This document shows, piece after piece, positions 6,778 to 15,392 of a stretch of DNA of 64,000 nt. The first letter of the stretch is position 1; each line of letters starts with the position of its first letter. Source of the DNA: Streptomyces sp. NBC_00690 (GTDB lineage Bacteria > Actinomycetota > Actinomycetes > Streptomycetales > Streptomycetaceae); NCBI RefSeq assembly GCF_036226685.1, contig NZ_CP109009.1, forward strand, positions 2,294,001 through 2,358,000. Direction: 5' to 3'. The position numbers and the translations under genes were made by a program. The notes below the pieces were generated by a model. That model searched no databases. It saw nothing but the letters and a program-made list of their open reading frames with translations, and was not told where the DNA came from.

Positions 6778-7509
6778 TCAACCGAACAGGTAGCCGAAAA
6801 CTGCGTCACCCACCCGCTGGTCGGTGACATCGGCGCCATTGGCCTCCTCGCGGGAGAACTTCACGGCCTGCTGCAACTTCTCCACCCGTTCCAGCAGTTC
6901 GTTCACCCGCCGCGCGGGCAGTGCGCCGGAGAACTTCACCGTGGTCCAGTAGCCGACCGGAATGTCCTCGTAGTACACCTCGACCTGCGCCGGGTGCTTC
7001 TCGGTCGCCTCCGCCTTCACATGGTTGCGCGGGACCTTCTTCGTACGCACCGTACGGACGACTTCCGTCTTCCAGGCGTCGGTCGAAGGGTCCTGCGTCC
7101 AGGACTCGGACGCGTCAAGCACGGGCAGCTTGCGCACGAAGGTGTTGACGTCCGTGAGCTGCTTCTCCAGGAAGAGCAGATAGGAGACGGGCACGTCACT
7201 CACGAGCACCCGCCCGTCCACGGAGACGTCCGCGCGGGCGGTGCAGTTGGCCCAGTCCTTGGTGGCGGTCACATCGAAGAGCCGGGACAGCGTCTTCGCC
7301 GTGTCGCGCAGTACATCCTCGGCCTTGACCTGCACCCTCGTCGACTCGGGCGGCAGCTGCTCGCCCTCCTCGTCCTTCGGCTGGTAGGTACGCGAGATAC
7401 CGGCGAGCAGCGCAGGTTTCTGAAGCCCGTGATGGGCGGCGGTCAGGTCCTGATGGGTCTTGGACTTGACGCCCTTCTCCACTGCGATGATCTGGTTTAG
7501 TTTCGCCAC
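6778..7509 (-). CDS. Conserved actinobacterial protein of unknown function beside tRNA-mimic RNAs
   Basis: This is a 243-aa soluble protein, likely starting at a GTG at 7509 (MAKLNQIIAVEKGVKSK...). A TTG at 7518 is an in-frame alternative; neither has a good Shine-Dalgarno sequence, so leaderless translation is possible. It is rich in charged residues and predicted helices at both ends. The middle holds an alternating hydrophobic region (VPVSYLLFLEKQLTDVNTFV) and a conserved-looking block VPRNHVKAEATEKHPAQ-VEVYYEDIPVGYWTTVKF. I recall this sequence type as an uncharacterised actinobacterial and actinophage family (possibly the one numbered DUF7873; unsure). I see no P-loop, nuclease, ligase KxDG or vWA/TROVE motif, so it is not Ro60/Rsr and not RtcB. 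Immediately downstream lie two tRNA-mimic modules and one strong terminator, suggesting that it binds, processes or is regulated by those RNAs (inference). Confidence 0.7.
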   Translation of the reverse strand: MAKLNQIIAVEKGVKSKTHQDLTAAHHGLQKPALLAGISRTYQPKDEEGEQLPPESTRVQVKAEDVLRDTAKTLSRLFDVTATKDWANCTARADVSVDGRVLVSDVPVSYLLFLEKQLTDVNTFVRKLPVLDASESWTQDPSTDAWKTEVVRTVRTKKVPRNHVKAEATEKHPAQVEVYYEDIPVGYWTTVKFSGALPARRVNELLERVEKLQQAVKFSREEANGADVTDQRVGDAVFGYLFG

Positions 7510-7654
7510 GTCGATCAAGCTATCAAGACCATCTTGTGGGCTCGACCGATTATCGCGATCCCTGTCGGATCGTCATCTTCCGATCGCTCTCCGGATCGTC
7601 GTCCCGGGGTTGCACGACCTCTCACCCTTCAACGTCCCTTGGGGAGCAAGCACC

Positions 7655-8113
7655 ATGGAGACAGCCGTCATCGCGGTCATCGGCACGCTGCTCGGCTCGG
7701 TGGTCACCCACTTCTTCCAGCGCCGGACGACAGAGCGCACGGCGGAACTGACCCGTGCCGAACAACTGCGCCAGGAGCGGATCTCCGCCTACAGCGCCTT
7801 CGCCGGGGCGTTGGTGGACTACCGGCGGGGACAGAACGACCGATGGCACCGCGCTCGGGAGACCCCGGGCAGTTCGGCGGCCGAAGAGGCACGGATCGAC
7901 TCGTACCGCTTGCGCTCCAGCGCGCATCAGGCATGGATCAGGGTGCAGTTGGTGTGTGACGACATCAAGGCACTAGAGCTGGCGGCGGCGGCCTTTGAAG
8001 TGACCAATTGCATGCATGAGGCACCTGATGAGGACGACCGCTCGCAGCGGTCGGAGCAGGCCCGCGAGACCCTGTCGGAGTTCATCGGGGCCGCCGCTCC
8101 GAGCGTTCGCTGA
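7655..8113 (+). CDS. Small single-span membrane-anchored protein, unknown function
   Basis: This 152-aa protein starts with one hydrophobic segment (METAVIAVIGTLLGSVVTHF) followed directly by positively charged residues, giving an N-out/C-in topology. The cytoplasmic part is a long charged helix (RRTTERTAELTRAEQLRQERISAYSAF) likely to form a coiled coil, then a helical domain ending near GAAAPSVR. I do not recognise a family. GGGGAG at 7640-7645 supports the ATG at 7655. The gene is divergent from the 243-aa protein gene, with 145 nt between the two starts, so both share a promoter region and could be co-regulated. Confidence 0.7.
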   Translation: METAVIAVIGTLLGSVVTHFFQRRTTERTAELTRAEQLRQERISAYSAFAGALVDYRRGQNDRWHRARETPGSSAAEEARIDSYRLRSSAHQAWIRVQLVCDDIKALELAAAAFEVTNCMHEAPDEDDRSQRSEQARETLSEFIGAAAPSVR

Positions 8114-8181
8114 ACACCCGGAACCGGGCCCCGCCTTCGGCCGCGTACCCAGGGCACTGTGGGCGTAGCCCCCTGCCACGC

Positions 8182-8216
8182 CCTCCCGATGGCCGGTCGT
8201 ACACCGCCATGGGAGG
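8182..8216. terminator. Bidirectional hairpin between convergent genes
   Basis: CCTCCC plus ATGGC (8182-8193, one bulged G) pairs with GCCAT plus GGGAGG (8206-8216). It sits between the small membrane protein gene and the chaplin gene, which converge. Confidence 0.55.
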
Positions 8217-8252
8217 AGCGCTGACGCTTCCCTACTGCGGTGGCAGGTCCTT

Positions 8253-8972
8253 TCAGGCCCCCGTGCGACGGGCCCGGTGGAAGAGCACGGCCCCACCGAG
8301 CATCAGGGCTGCTCCCACGGGCACCGCATATCCGATCCCGTCGGCACCGGTCTGGGCCAGGGCGTCGTCCGTCTCGGTGTCCACTGAGACCACGGGCTTG
8401 GTGGGCTTCTCGACGGCCCGGGTGACGGGCTTCTCCACCGGCTTGGTCGGCGGGACCACCGGCTTCTCCACCACGGGCGGAGGCTTGGGGCCCGTGGGCT
8501 CGGACGGCCCGTTGACCGAGGTGTTGCCGATCGCGGGGTTGCCGATGCCGACGACGTTCACGGAGTTGCCGCTGACGTTCACCGGGAGATCGATCGGCAG
8601 CTGAATGCCGTTGCCGGAGATCACACCGGGGGAACCCTGGGCGATACCGCTGGCGACGGCGCCTCCCGGAGCTTGGCCGTTGCTCGACGTCTGGCCGCCG
8701 GGAGCGGTGCTGCCGGTCTGAGTAGCACCGCCGGAGGTGTTCGCGCAGGTATTGCCCGCGGTCGGGTTGAGCAGTCCGACCACGTTGACCGTGTTCCCGC
8801 AGACGTTGAGGGGGACGTGGATCGGAAGCTGGATCGTGTTGCCCGCGATCACACCCGGCGAGCCGATCGCCGCCCCATTGGCGGTCGAGTCGGCGTGTGC
8901 GTGTCCCGCCAACGCCAGCGCGCCGCCCGTGAGCATCACGGTGGCGAGCCCCTTTCGATGAAGCTGCCTCAT
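8253..8972 (-). CDS. Long chaplin with two chaplin domains and a sortase signal
   Basis: This 239-aa secreted cell-surface protein belongs to the long-chaplin (ChpA/B/C-like) class, which coats aerial hyphae and spores with amphipathic fibrils. It has a signal peptide (residues 1-28, cleavage after HAHA). Chaplin domain 1 covers about residues 31-76 with paired cysteines in LNVCGNTVNVVG and NTCANT. Domain 2 covers about 108-155, with Ser at both cysteine positions (VNVSGNSVNVVG, NTSVN). A Pro/Lys/Val-rich spacer follows, then the sortase motif LAQTG, a hydrophobic span and an RARR tail. The sortase would anchor it covalently to peptidoglycan; no sortase gene is in the window. The ATG at 8972 follows a purine-rich AAGGCAGGA stretch. 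The loss of both cysteines in domain 2 is unusual. Confidence 0.92.
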   Translation of the reverse strand: MRQLHRKGLATVMLTGGALALAGHAHADSTANGAAIGSPGVIAGNTIQLPIHVPLNVCGNTVNVVGLLNPTAGNTCANTSGGATQTGSTAPGGQTSSNGQAPGGAVASGIAQGSPGVISGNGIQLPIDLPVNVSGNSVNVVGIGNPAIGNTSVNGPSEPTGPKPPPVVEKPVVPPTKPVEKPVTRAVEKPTKPVVSVDTETDDALAQTGADGIGYAVPVGAALMLGGAVLFHRARRTGA

Positions 8973-9155
8973 CGGATCCTGCCTTCAGGAGAACTTCTCG
9001 GGCACTCGCCCGCATCCCGGACAACGATGCTCAAAGGCCGTTTGGATCCGGATCTCTGCGCCTTTCACCCCATCGAGTGTGCGCCTGTTCGAACCGGTGG
9101 CCGGGCGCCCGGACCTTGGTCGTCGACCTTTCGTCGGCGTCCCCGAGGGTGGGAC

Positions 9156-10556
9156 TCAGCCGCCCAGCAGGGTGTTGAGCACCTCGACCGGGTCGGAGTT
9201 CGGTGTCCCGCGCGGCCACCAGTCGTCCCGGCCCGCATCGGACTCATATCCGTACCAGAGGCCGTCGCGACCGTATCTGAGCTGGAGCGTAGCGGTGGAC
9301 AGATGGTTGTCGCGGGGGCGGAAATCCGGGAACCCGGCAGCTACCAGGGCCGGTCGGGCCCGGTCGAACGGACCGGCAGGCGGATCCCAAGCGGACTCCA
9401 ACACGGTCAGCGCCGACGATCCGCCCTGCCGCCAGGCGGCCACCGCCCGGGCGATGGTCGTGGGAGTACGCCCTGTGGCCGCGGCCAACTCCCGGTACAG
9501 GGCGCGGGAGGAGGCGGTGAGCCCCGAGCCCGGATGGGCAGCTGCCAGCCGGACCGCGTCCTGCCATGCGGTCAAGGGCGCGATCGGATCGACGCCCGTG
9601 GTGAGCAAAGCATGAGCCCGCGCGGTGGCCTCCGTGGCGAGGAGGTCCAACGCCAGCGGATCGGGGGCGTCGGGCGCCTGAGGGTATGCGGGTGGCCGCC
9701 CGGGGGCTGCCGGGAGCGGGAAGGGCGGCGGGAGCATGGGGAGCGGACCTCGGGCGAGCACCTCGCGGATGTCGACCGTGGGGAACGTGCCGGCGTCGGA
9801 TGCGCGCTGCGCGGCTGATCGGGTGACGTTGCGCTGGGAGATGGCTGCGAGGAGTTCGCGCTCCCCCATGCCCCGCATCAGGAACAGCACCAGTGGGTCT
9901 TGGTCGAGCAGTCGCCCGGTTTGGTAGCAGAGCGCGGCAGCGTGCTTGCAGGGGAAGCCATCGTCAGGGCAAGAGCAATCGGGAATCAGATCACCTGCGG
10001 CGGGGAGGAGGTCCGCAACGGATGCGAGTACGTGCGGGACGTCCTTGTCGAGAAGGGCAGCGATGTGTTCGGGGCGGGCCGCCACTGCGGCCAGGAGGTC
10101 GGCCCATTCATCGTCCCCGAGGGTGCGCAGACGGATCTCCGTCCGGTAGGGGCGGGGGCGACTGCCATGGACATAGGCGGTGACCCGCCCGGGGGTGATC
10201 GTGATCGAGTCGACGAGACCGCGACCTGCGTACGCCCGGCCGCGGGTGAGTCTGGCCTGGTCGAGCGCGGTGTCCTCCAGGGCTTCGACCCAGGCGTGCC
10301 CCCACCAGCTGGACGCGGGTTGTGTGCCGGTCAGTGGTTCCGGAGCGGGAAAGGTGCGACGCCGGTCGTCGTGCCGGGCGGCCGCCGGTGCGGTGCGCCG
10401 TCCTCGCGTGCCTCGGGGGTCCCGCCCGGGCAGTGGTTGCCCTCGGTGCTCGTCCCCTTGGCGCTCTTGCTGTTCCTGGTGGCCCTGCTGTTCCTGGTGC
10501 TCTGGTCGCTGCTGTTGTCCGGAGCCGGCTCGGGGGCGGCCGTACGGGCGGTTCAC
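9156..10556 (-). CDS. SWIM zinc-finger protein, coupled to an SNF2 helicase
   Basis: This 466-aa protein has the SWIM zinc-binding motif CSCPDDGFPCKHAAAL (C-x-C-x(n)-C-x-H) near residues 195-210, preceded by a conserved SWWGHAWVEALE region near residue 85. In bacteria SWIM proteins of this kind are almost always encoded next to an SNF2-type helicase and are thought to help it bind nucleic acid. Here the GTG start at 10556 overlaps the helicase TGA stop by 4 nt (GTGA), indicating translational coupling. The N-terminal 70 residues are low-complexity Gln/Arg/Glu repeats, probably disordered. The C-terminal half is helical with WGYESDAGRDDWW near the end and no recognised domain. It likely acts on DNA with its partner; the cellular process is unknown. 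Confidence 0.88.
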   Translation of the reverse strand: MNRPYGRPRAGSGQQQRPEHQEQQGHQEQQERQGDEHRGQPLPGRDPRGTRGRRTAPAAARHDDRRRTFPAPEPLTGTQPASSWWGHAWVEALEDTALDQARLTRGRAYAGRGLVDSITITPGRVTAYVHGSRPRPYRTEIRLRTLGDDEWADLLAAVAARPEHIAALLDKDVPHVLASVADLLPAAGDLIPDCSCPDDGFPCKHAAALCYQTGRLLDQDPLVLFLMRGMGERELLAAISQRNVTRSAAQRASDAGTFPTVDIREVLARGPLPMLPPPFPLPAAPGRPPAYPQAPDAPDPLALDLLATEATARAHALLTTGVDPIAPLTAWQDAVRLAAAHPGSGLTASSRALYRELAAATGRTPTTIARAVAAWRQGGSSALTVLESAWDPPAGPFDRARPALVAAGFPDFRPRDNHLSTATLQLRYGRDGLWYGYESDAGRDDWWPRGTPNSDPVEVLNTLLGG

Positions 10557-13500
10557 GCGGGCCTCCGCAGGGAGACAAGATCGGCCAACTCACGGTCGGA
10601 CAGCTCGGTGAGCGCGGCTTCTCCGGACCCGAGAACCGCGTCCGCAAGGGCCCTCTTGTCGGCGAGCATGGCCGCGATGCGGTCCTCGACCGTGCCCTCG
10701 GCGATCAGCCGATGGACCTGTACGGGCTGTGTCTGACCGATGCGGTAGGCACGATCGGTTGCTTGTTCCTCGACGGCGGGATTCCACCAGCGGTCGAAGT
10801 GGATGACGTGTGCCGCACGGGTGAGGTTGAGGCCGGTGCCCGCGGCCTTGAGGGAGAGGAGGAACACCGGAACGTCACCGGACTGGAAGCGGTCCACCAT
10901 GCGCTCTCGCTCCGCTACGGGTGTTCCCCCGTGGAGGAGTTGGGTCGAGATGCCGCGGGAGGCCAGATGCCGGTCGATCAGCCTGGCCATCGTGACGTAC
11001 TGGGTGAACACCAGCACCGAATCGCCCTCGGCCAGAATCACTTCGAGCAGTTCGTCGAGAAGGGCGAGCTTCCCGGAACGCCCCGCGAGTCGGATCGCCC
11101 TTCCCTGACGGTCAGTTCCCGCGCTGGTGGAACCGTGGCCCGACCCGTCTGCTCTTTCGCGCCCATGGCGTACCCCATGGGGCGTGCCGGGGCGAGTTCC
11201 TGGAGCGTCGACACCCGTAGCGCTGTCGTCGGCAAACTCTCCACGTCCGACTTGCTTCGCGACGGAGCGCAGGGCTCGGCGCCGTACCGGGTCCATGGGC
11301 GGCTCCGACGGAACGATGTCATCCCCTGGGGAATGGACCGGATCCGAAGGACTGCCGGGCGCCCGAGGAGCGGGGGCCACGGGTGACGGGCTCTCGACGG
11401 CCGCTGCTCCCGGATCCACTTCCGCCACCGTCTCCGGCACACCGACCGATAGCGGTGGAACAGGAAGGACGGCATCCGATGCGGCGAGCAGCGCCCCTGT
11501 GATGTCTACGGTTCCTCCCGCAAGCGGCGCCCGCCCACCCGCCGACGGAAGTGCGCCCCTCCCCTTCAACCCGTCGTACTCCTTCAGGAACTGAGCGGGG
11601 TGATTGCAGATCTGTTTGAGATCGGTCAGCAGTTTCATCACCAATCCACGGCGCGCGATCCCCTCTGCGCCGCCGATCGTGGCCATCGCCTCGCGCACCA
11701 CCGCCTCGTAGAGCGATGCCTGTTCCCGGGTGAGGGCCACGGGGTGGTCCGACTCGGTCTTGGGGGGAAGCTCGGGAACGATGCCCGGGTCGGACTTCTT
11801 CCGGCGCAGGAGGAAAGGCCGAACCAGGCGGGCCAGCCGCTCGGCCGCCTCGTGGTCCTCGCCGAGCTCCACCAATCTGGCGTGGCGGGAGCGGAACGCC
11901 TTGAGCGGTCCGAGGAGCCCCGGGGTGGTCCAGTCCAGCAACGCCCAGAGCTCGGAGAGGTTGTTCTCCACCGGAGTGCCGGTGAGCGCGACTCGGGCGG
12001 GAGCGGGAATGGTGCGCAGCGCCTTGGCCGTCGCTGAGAAGGGGTTCTTGACGTGCTGCGCCTCGTCGGCGACCACCATCGACCAGGCATGCGAGGCGAG
12101 TTGTTCGGCACTGGAGCGCATCGTGCCGTAGGTGGTCAGGACGAATCCGCCTGCCGCGTCGTCCAGCGTACGGCTGGCGCCGTGGAAGCGTCGGACGGGG
12201 ACACCGGGGGCGAAGCGGGTGATCTCTCGCTGCCAGTTGCCGAGGAGCGAGGCCGGGCAGACGACCAGCGTCGGCTCGGGACGGTCGCGGTGGAGGTGGA
12301 GCGCGATCAGCGTCACGGTCTTGCCGAGGCCCATGTCGTCGGCGAGGCAGCCGCCGAGCCCGAGGGATGTCATCAGGTCCAACCAGGCCAGTCCGCGTTG
12401 CTGGTAGTCCCGCAGGGTCGCTGCGAGCCCTGCGGGAGGCGGCACCGGGGCGGGGCCGGTGCCGAGCCGGTCGCGCAGCACGGCCAGGGCCCCGGTGGGT
12501 ACGGCCGGCACGGACTCGCCATCGACCTCGGCGGTCCCGGTCAGCGCCACCGCCAGCGCGTCGATCGGTTCGAGCAGGCCCAGCTCGCGTTTGCGGGCCT
12601 TCCTCACCAGGTCGGGATCGACCACCACCCACTGGTCCCGCAGCCGCACCATCGGGCGGTGCGACTCGGCAAGGAGGTCCATCTCGTGATCGGTGAGCGG
12701 ATCGCCGTCCAGGGCGAGTTGCCAGTTGAACGCGAGGAGCTGGGCGCTGTCGAAGAAGGGGGTGCCGTCGGTCGCTGACCCCGGAGCCGACCGCACGACG
12801 GCACTGGCCGACAGCGAGCGCACCAGTTCACGGGGCCAATGCACGCTCACCCCGGCAGCGGCGAGCTTCTGAGCCCCGGGACCGAGCAGCTCGTAGAGCT
12901 CGTCCTCCTCCAGGGTCAGCACATCGGGCACATCGCGCTCCAGGAGACGGGCGAGGGGTGGCCAGACCCTCGCCGCACGGCGCACGGCGAGAACGGCGTC
13001 GATCTCTGCTCTCGGCCCGAACTGCTGGGATCCGCCACCTGCCCAGAGCCGCTCGGCGTCGATGACGAGGGTGGGATCGGCCAGGCTGTGCACCTGGACG
13101 ACGGCCGCAGCGGCACCCTTCCTCGGCTCCTCCCCTTCGCCCGGTGTGTCGAACAGCTCGAAGGCCGAGAGGTCGAGCCGCAGCGACACCCGTACGCCCG
13201 CGTCCATCCCTGCGACGGCTTCCGCCGCCCAGGTACGGGTGTGGGGCAACCACTGCGGCGCTTGGGCCGCGAAAGGGGCGCCTGCGGCCCAGGCTGCTGC
13301 GGGAGTCCTTGGCAAGCTGTCGGCGACCGCGTCGAAGAAGGCTCTGACCAGCGCCTCGGGCTCGGGCAGTGCGATGCCATCGCGGGCGGACGACGACGGT
13401 GTCGCATGCGCCTCGGGGGGCATGGCGGCTGCGATCGCTCTCAGCTGGGCGATGTCATGGGCATCCAGTGGCCCCGCTCGCCACGCATCGTGATCGGCCG

Positions 13501-13888
13501 AGGTCAGGCCGGGGAGGAGCTTTCCCCCGGCAACGAGATGCAGCGCGTGCAGGGCTGCCGCTCCCCAGCAGGCGGCGGCCGGGTGCGCGGACGGGTGCGA
13601 ACGGGCGCGCACCAGCATGGGAAGGGCCTCGACCACCGAAAGGACCACGGCAGGGACGACCTGAACGGAGAACCGGTCATCGGCGTTCTGTTCGCCGACG
13701 TCAACGGTGGATTGCGGCAGCACGACGGTGATCTCGCCGGGCTCCCCCCTCAATGGGTTCCCCTCGGGGGACCAGAAGGCGACCTTGCCCTCGCGCGGGA
13801 GCGCCGCGGGAAGGAAGATTGCCGCGCAGGAGGCGGCAAGGTCCTGGGCGTCGGACGGATAGACGAGTTCTGTCATCAGACCCTTCAT
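10553..13888 (-). CDS. SNF2/RapA-family DEAD-box-like ATPase (DNA translocase)
   Basis: This 1111-aa SNF2-superfamily ATPase has motif I DDMGLGKTVTLIAL (around residue 517), motif II DEAQHVKN, motif III LTGTPVENNLSELW, motif IV QYVTMARLIDRH, and the C-terminal AAGTGLNLTRAAHVIHFDRWWNP plus DRAYRIGQT blocks. The first about 470 residues form the family-specific N-terminal domain without a catalytic motif. A Pro/Ser/Gly-rich insertion of roughly 130 residues (about 775-905) separates the two RecA lobes; it is longer than typical and probably disordered. The start at 13888 follows GGAGGTGA by a few nt. The downstream SWIM gene is translationally coupled. Family members remodel protein-DNA complexes; the target here is unknown. 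Confidence 0.93.
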   Translation of the reverse strand: MKGLMTELVYPSDAQDLAASCAAIFLPAALPREGKVAFWSPEGNPLRGEPGEITVVLPQSTVDVGEQNADDRFSVQVVPAVVLSVVEALPMLVRARSHPSAHPAAACWGAAALHALHLVAGGKLLPGLTSADHDAWRAGPLDAHDIAQLRAIAAAMPPEAHATPSSSARDGIALPEPEALVRAFFDAVADSLPRTPAAAWAAGAPFAAQAPQWLPHTRTWAAEAVAGMDAGVRVSLRLDLSAFELFDTPGEGEEPRKGAAAAVVQVHSLADPTLVIDAERLWAGGGSQQFGPRAEIDAVLAVRRAARVWPPLARLLERDVPDVLTLEEDELYELLGPGAQKLAAAGVSVHWPRELVRSLSASAVVRSAPGSATDGTPFFDSAQLLAFNWQLALDGDPLTDHEMDLLAESHRPMVRLRDQWVVVDPDLVRKARKRELGLLEPIDALAVALTGTAEVDGESVPAVPTGALAVLRDRLGTGPAPVPPPAGLAATLRDYQQRGLAWLDLMTSLGLGGCLADDMGLGKTVTLIALHLHRDRPEPTLVVCPASLLGNWQREITRFAPGVPVRRFHGASRTLDDAAGGFVLTTYGTMRSSAEQLASHAWSMVVADEAQHVKNPFSATAKALRTIPAPARVALTGTPVENNLSELWALLDWTTPGLLGPLKAFRSRHARLVELGEDHEAAERLARLVRPFLLRRKKSDPGIVPELPPKTESDHPVALTREQASLYEAVVREAMATIGGAEGIARRGLVMKLLTDLKQICNHPAQFLKEYDGLKGRGALPSAGGRAPLAGGTVDITGALLAASDAVLPVPPLSVGVPETVAEVDPGAAAVESPSPVAPAPRAPGSPSDPVHSPGDDIVPSEPPMDPVRRRALRSVAKQVGRGEFADDSATGVDAPGTRPGTPHGVRHGRERADGSGHGSTSAGTDRQGRAIRLAGRSGKLALLDELLEVILAEGDSVLVFTQYVTMARLIDRHLASRGISTQLLHGGTPVAERERMVDRFQSGDVPVFLLSLKAAGTGLNLTRAAHVIHFDRWWNPAVEEQATDRAYRIGQTQPVQVHRLIAEGTVEDRIAAMLADKRALADAVLGSGEAALTELSDRELADLVSLRRPA

Positions 13889-14221
13889 GGGTCACCTCCC
13901 CTCACCGGGATTGAGTGCCTTGGCACGGCTCCCTCACTGATGACGACCATACGGGTGGGGTCTGACATCGCCTCGGTCCCACGGCATAGCAGCAGGTCGG
14001 AACGGCTGGCTGGCACGGCCCGGAGTGTTGCGTGGAGGTCGCTGGTGAACCTCGGTGGGCCCTCGTACGCGCTACTTCCGGGCCTGCACCGTCTACCGTC
14101 TCTGCACCGCCGAATGCGACGGCGCTGGGCACGCGACCGGCCCGTAGCCTGGTCTCGGGGTCGTTCGGCGCCATGGGCCAGGCCAGGGCAAGCCACAGAC
14201 CAGTGGGCACAGTGGGAGCTA
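13889..14221. other. Intergenic stretch upstream of the helicase operon
   Basis: This 333-nt gap separates the end of the slipin gene from the SNF2 helicase start. I see no convincing gene: reading frames here have no ribosome-binding site and no recognisable sequence. It presumably holds the helicase promoter. Confidence 0.5.
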
Positions 14222-15220
14222 TCAGGCAGCAGGCGGTAGGTTCCCCCTGCGCGAAGCCGTCGATGCCATCGGATGCGCCACCGAGTCCTTACGGGTCGGC
14301 GGAGTCCCGCGCGTACCGACGGGGCTCGTCGTCTGAGGGCTCGCGGCTGCGTGCGGCTGGCCCTCCGGGGAGTCATCCTCACGATCAGCGACGGATGCGG
14401 ACGGATCCGTCCGCTCCCCGCTGCCTGCCGAAAGCTGCTGCGCCGACTGAGCCTGCTGCGGTTGCTGGGCCCGCTCCAGGAAGCGGAGCAGTTCCACCGG
14501 GAAGGGAAGCACCAGGGTGGAGTTCTTCTCCGCGGCCACGGCGACCACCGTCTGAAGCAGCCGCAACTGGAGGGCCGCCGGTTCCTGGGACATCACTCCC
14601 GCCGCCGCTGCCAGCTTCTTCGACGCCTGGAGCTCTGCGTCCGCGTTGATCACCCGGGCGCGGCGCTCACGGTCGGCCTCGGCCTGCCGCGCCATGGACC
14701 GCTTCATGGCCTCGGGCAGTGACACGTCCTTGATCTCGACCCGGTCGATCTGCACGCCCCAACCCATCGCAGGGCTGTCGATCATGAGTTCAAGCCCCTG
14801 GTTGAGCTTCTCCCGGTTGGACAGGAGATCATCCAGATCGCTCTTGCCGATGATCGAACGCAGTGAGGTCTGGGCCATCTGAGAGACCGCGAACCGATAG
14901 TCCTCGACCTCGACGATGGCGTTGGCCGGATCGACCACTCGAAAGTAGACGACGGCGTCAACACGAACCGTGACGTTGTCGCGGGTAATGCCCTCCTGTG
15001 CCGGCACCGGCATGGTCACCACCTGCATGTTGACCTTCCGCAGGCGGTCCAAAGCCGGGACGATCATGGTGAATCCGGGTCCTTTGATCCCGCCGCGCAG
15101 CCGCCCCAGCCGGAACACCACACCCCGCTCGTACTGCTTGACCACACGGGCTGCCGCCATCGCGTAGAGCACAAGACCGGATGCGACGGCCACCGCGGCT
15201 ATCACCAGTGCCTCGATCAT
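14222..15220 (-). CDS. Slipin / SPFH (band 7) membrane protein
   Basis: This 332-aa prohibitin/stomatin-family protein has an N-terminal membrane segment (IEALVIAAVAVASGLVLYAM), then the SPFH domain (about residues 30-200) with the family blocks VVKQYERGVVFRLGR, GPGFTMIVP, VTVRVDAVVYFRV and AQTSLRSIIGKSDLDDLLS. A coiled-coil region rich in Ala/Glu/Arg (RQAEADRERRARVINADAE) follows, then a disordered Gln/Ser/Pro tail. Such proteins oligomerise on the inner face of the membrane and organise microdomains or chaperone membrane proteases. I chose the ATG at 15220, with AAGGGGG 7 nt upstream. No NfeD or protease partner gene lies next to it, which is the usual context for many slipins. Confidence 0.9.
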   Translation of the reverse strand: MIEALVIAAVAVASGLVLYAMAAARVVKQYERGVVFRLGRLRGGIKGPGFTMIVPALDRLRKVNMQVVTMPVPAQEGITRDNVTVRVDAVVYFRVVDPANAIVEVEDYRFAVSQMAQTSLRSIIGKSDLDDLLSNREKLNQGLELMIDSPAMGWGVQIDRVEIKDVSLPEAMKRSMARQAEADRERRARVINADAELQASKKLAAAAGVMSQEPAALQLRLLQTVVAVAAEKNSTLVLPFPVELLRFLERAQQPQQAQSAQQLSAGSGERTDPSASVADREDDSPEGQPHAAASPQTTSPVGTRGTPPTRKDSVAHPMASTASRRGNLPPAA

Positions 15221-15392
15221 CAGGGCACCCCCTTCTGTCCGAGCTACGCCCAACACCGCGATATGCCCGATATGCCACATAAATCCAGGAATCTTCGCAT
15301 GCTCCGAACAGCCGTGACCAGCCGGCCCCACAGGTGCAGCGAGCCCGCGGCGGTGCCAGACAAGCCAGCCATGGCCCAACCAAACCGGCCCG

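Noticed and set aside
13902..14210. 102-codon minus-strand frame upstream of the SNF2 helicase gene
   Set aside because: No ribosome-binding site and no coding-like composition; treated as intergenic.
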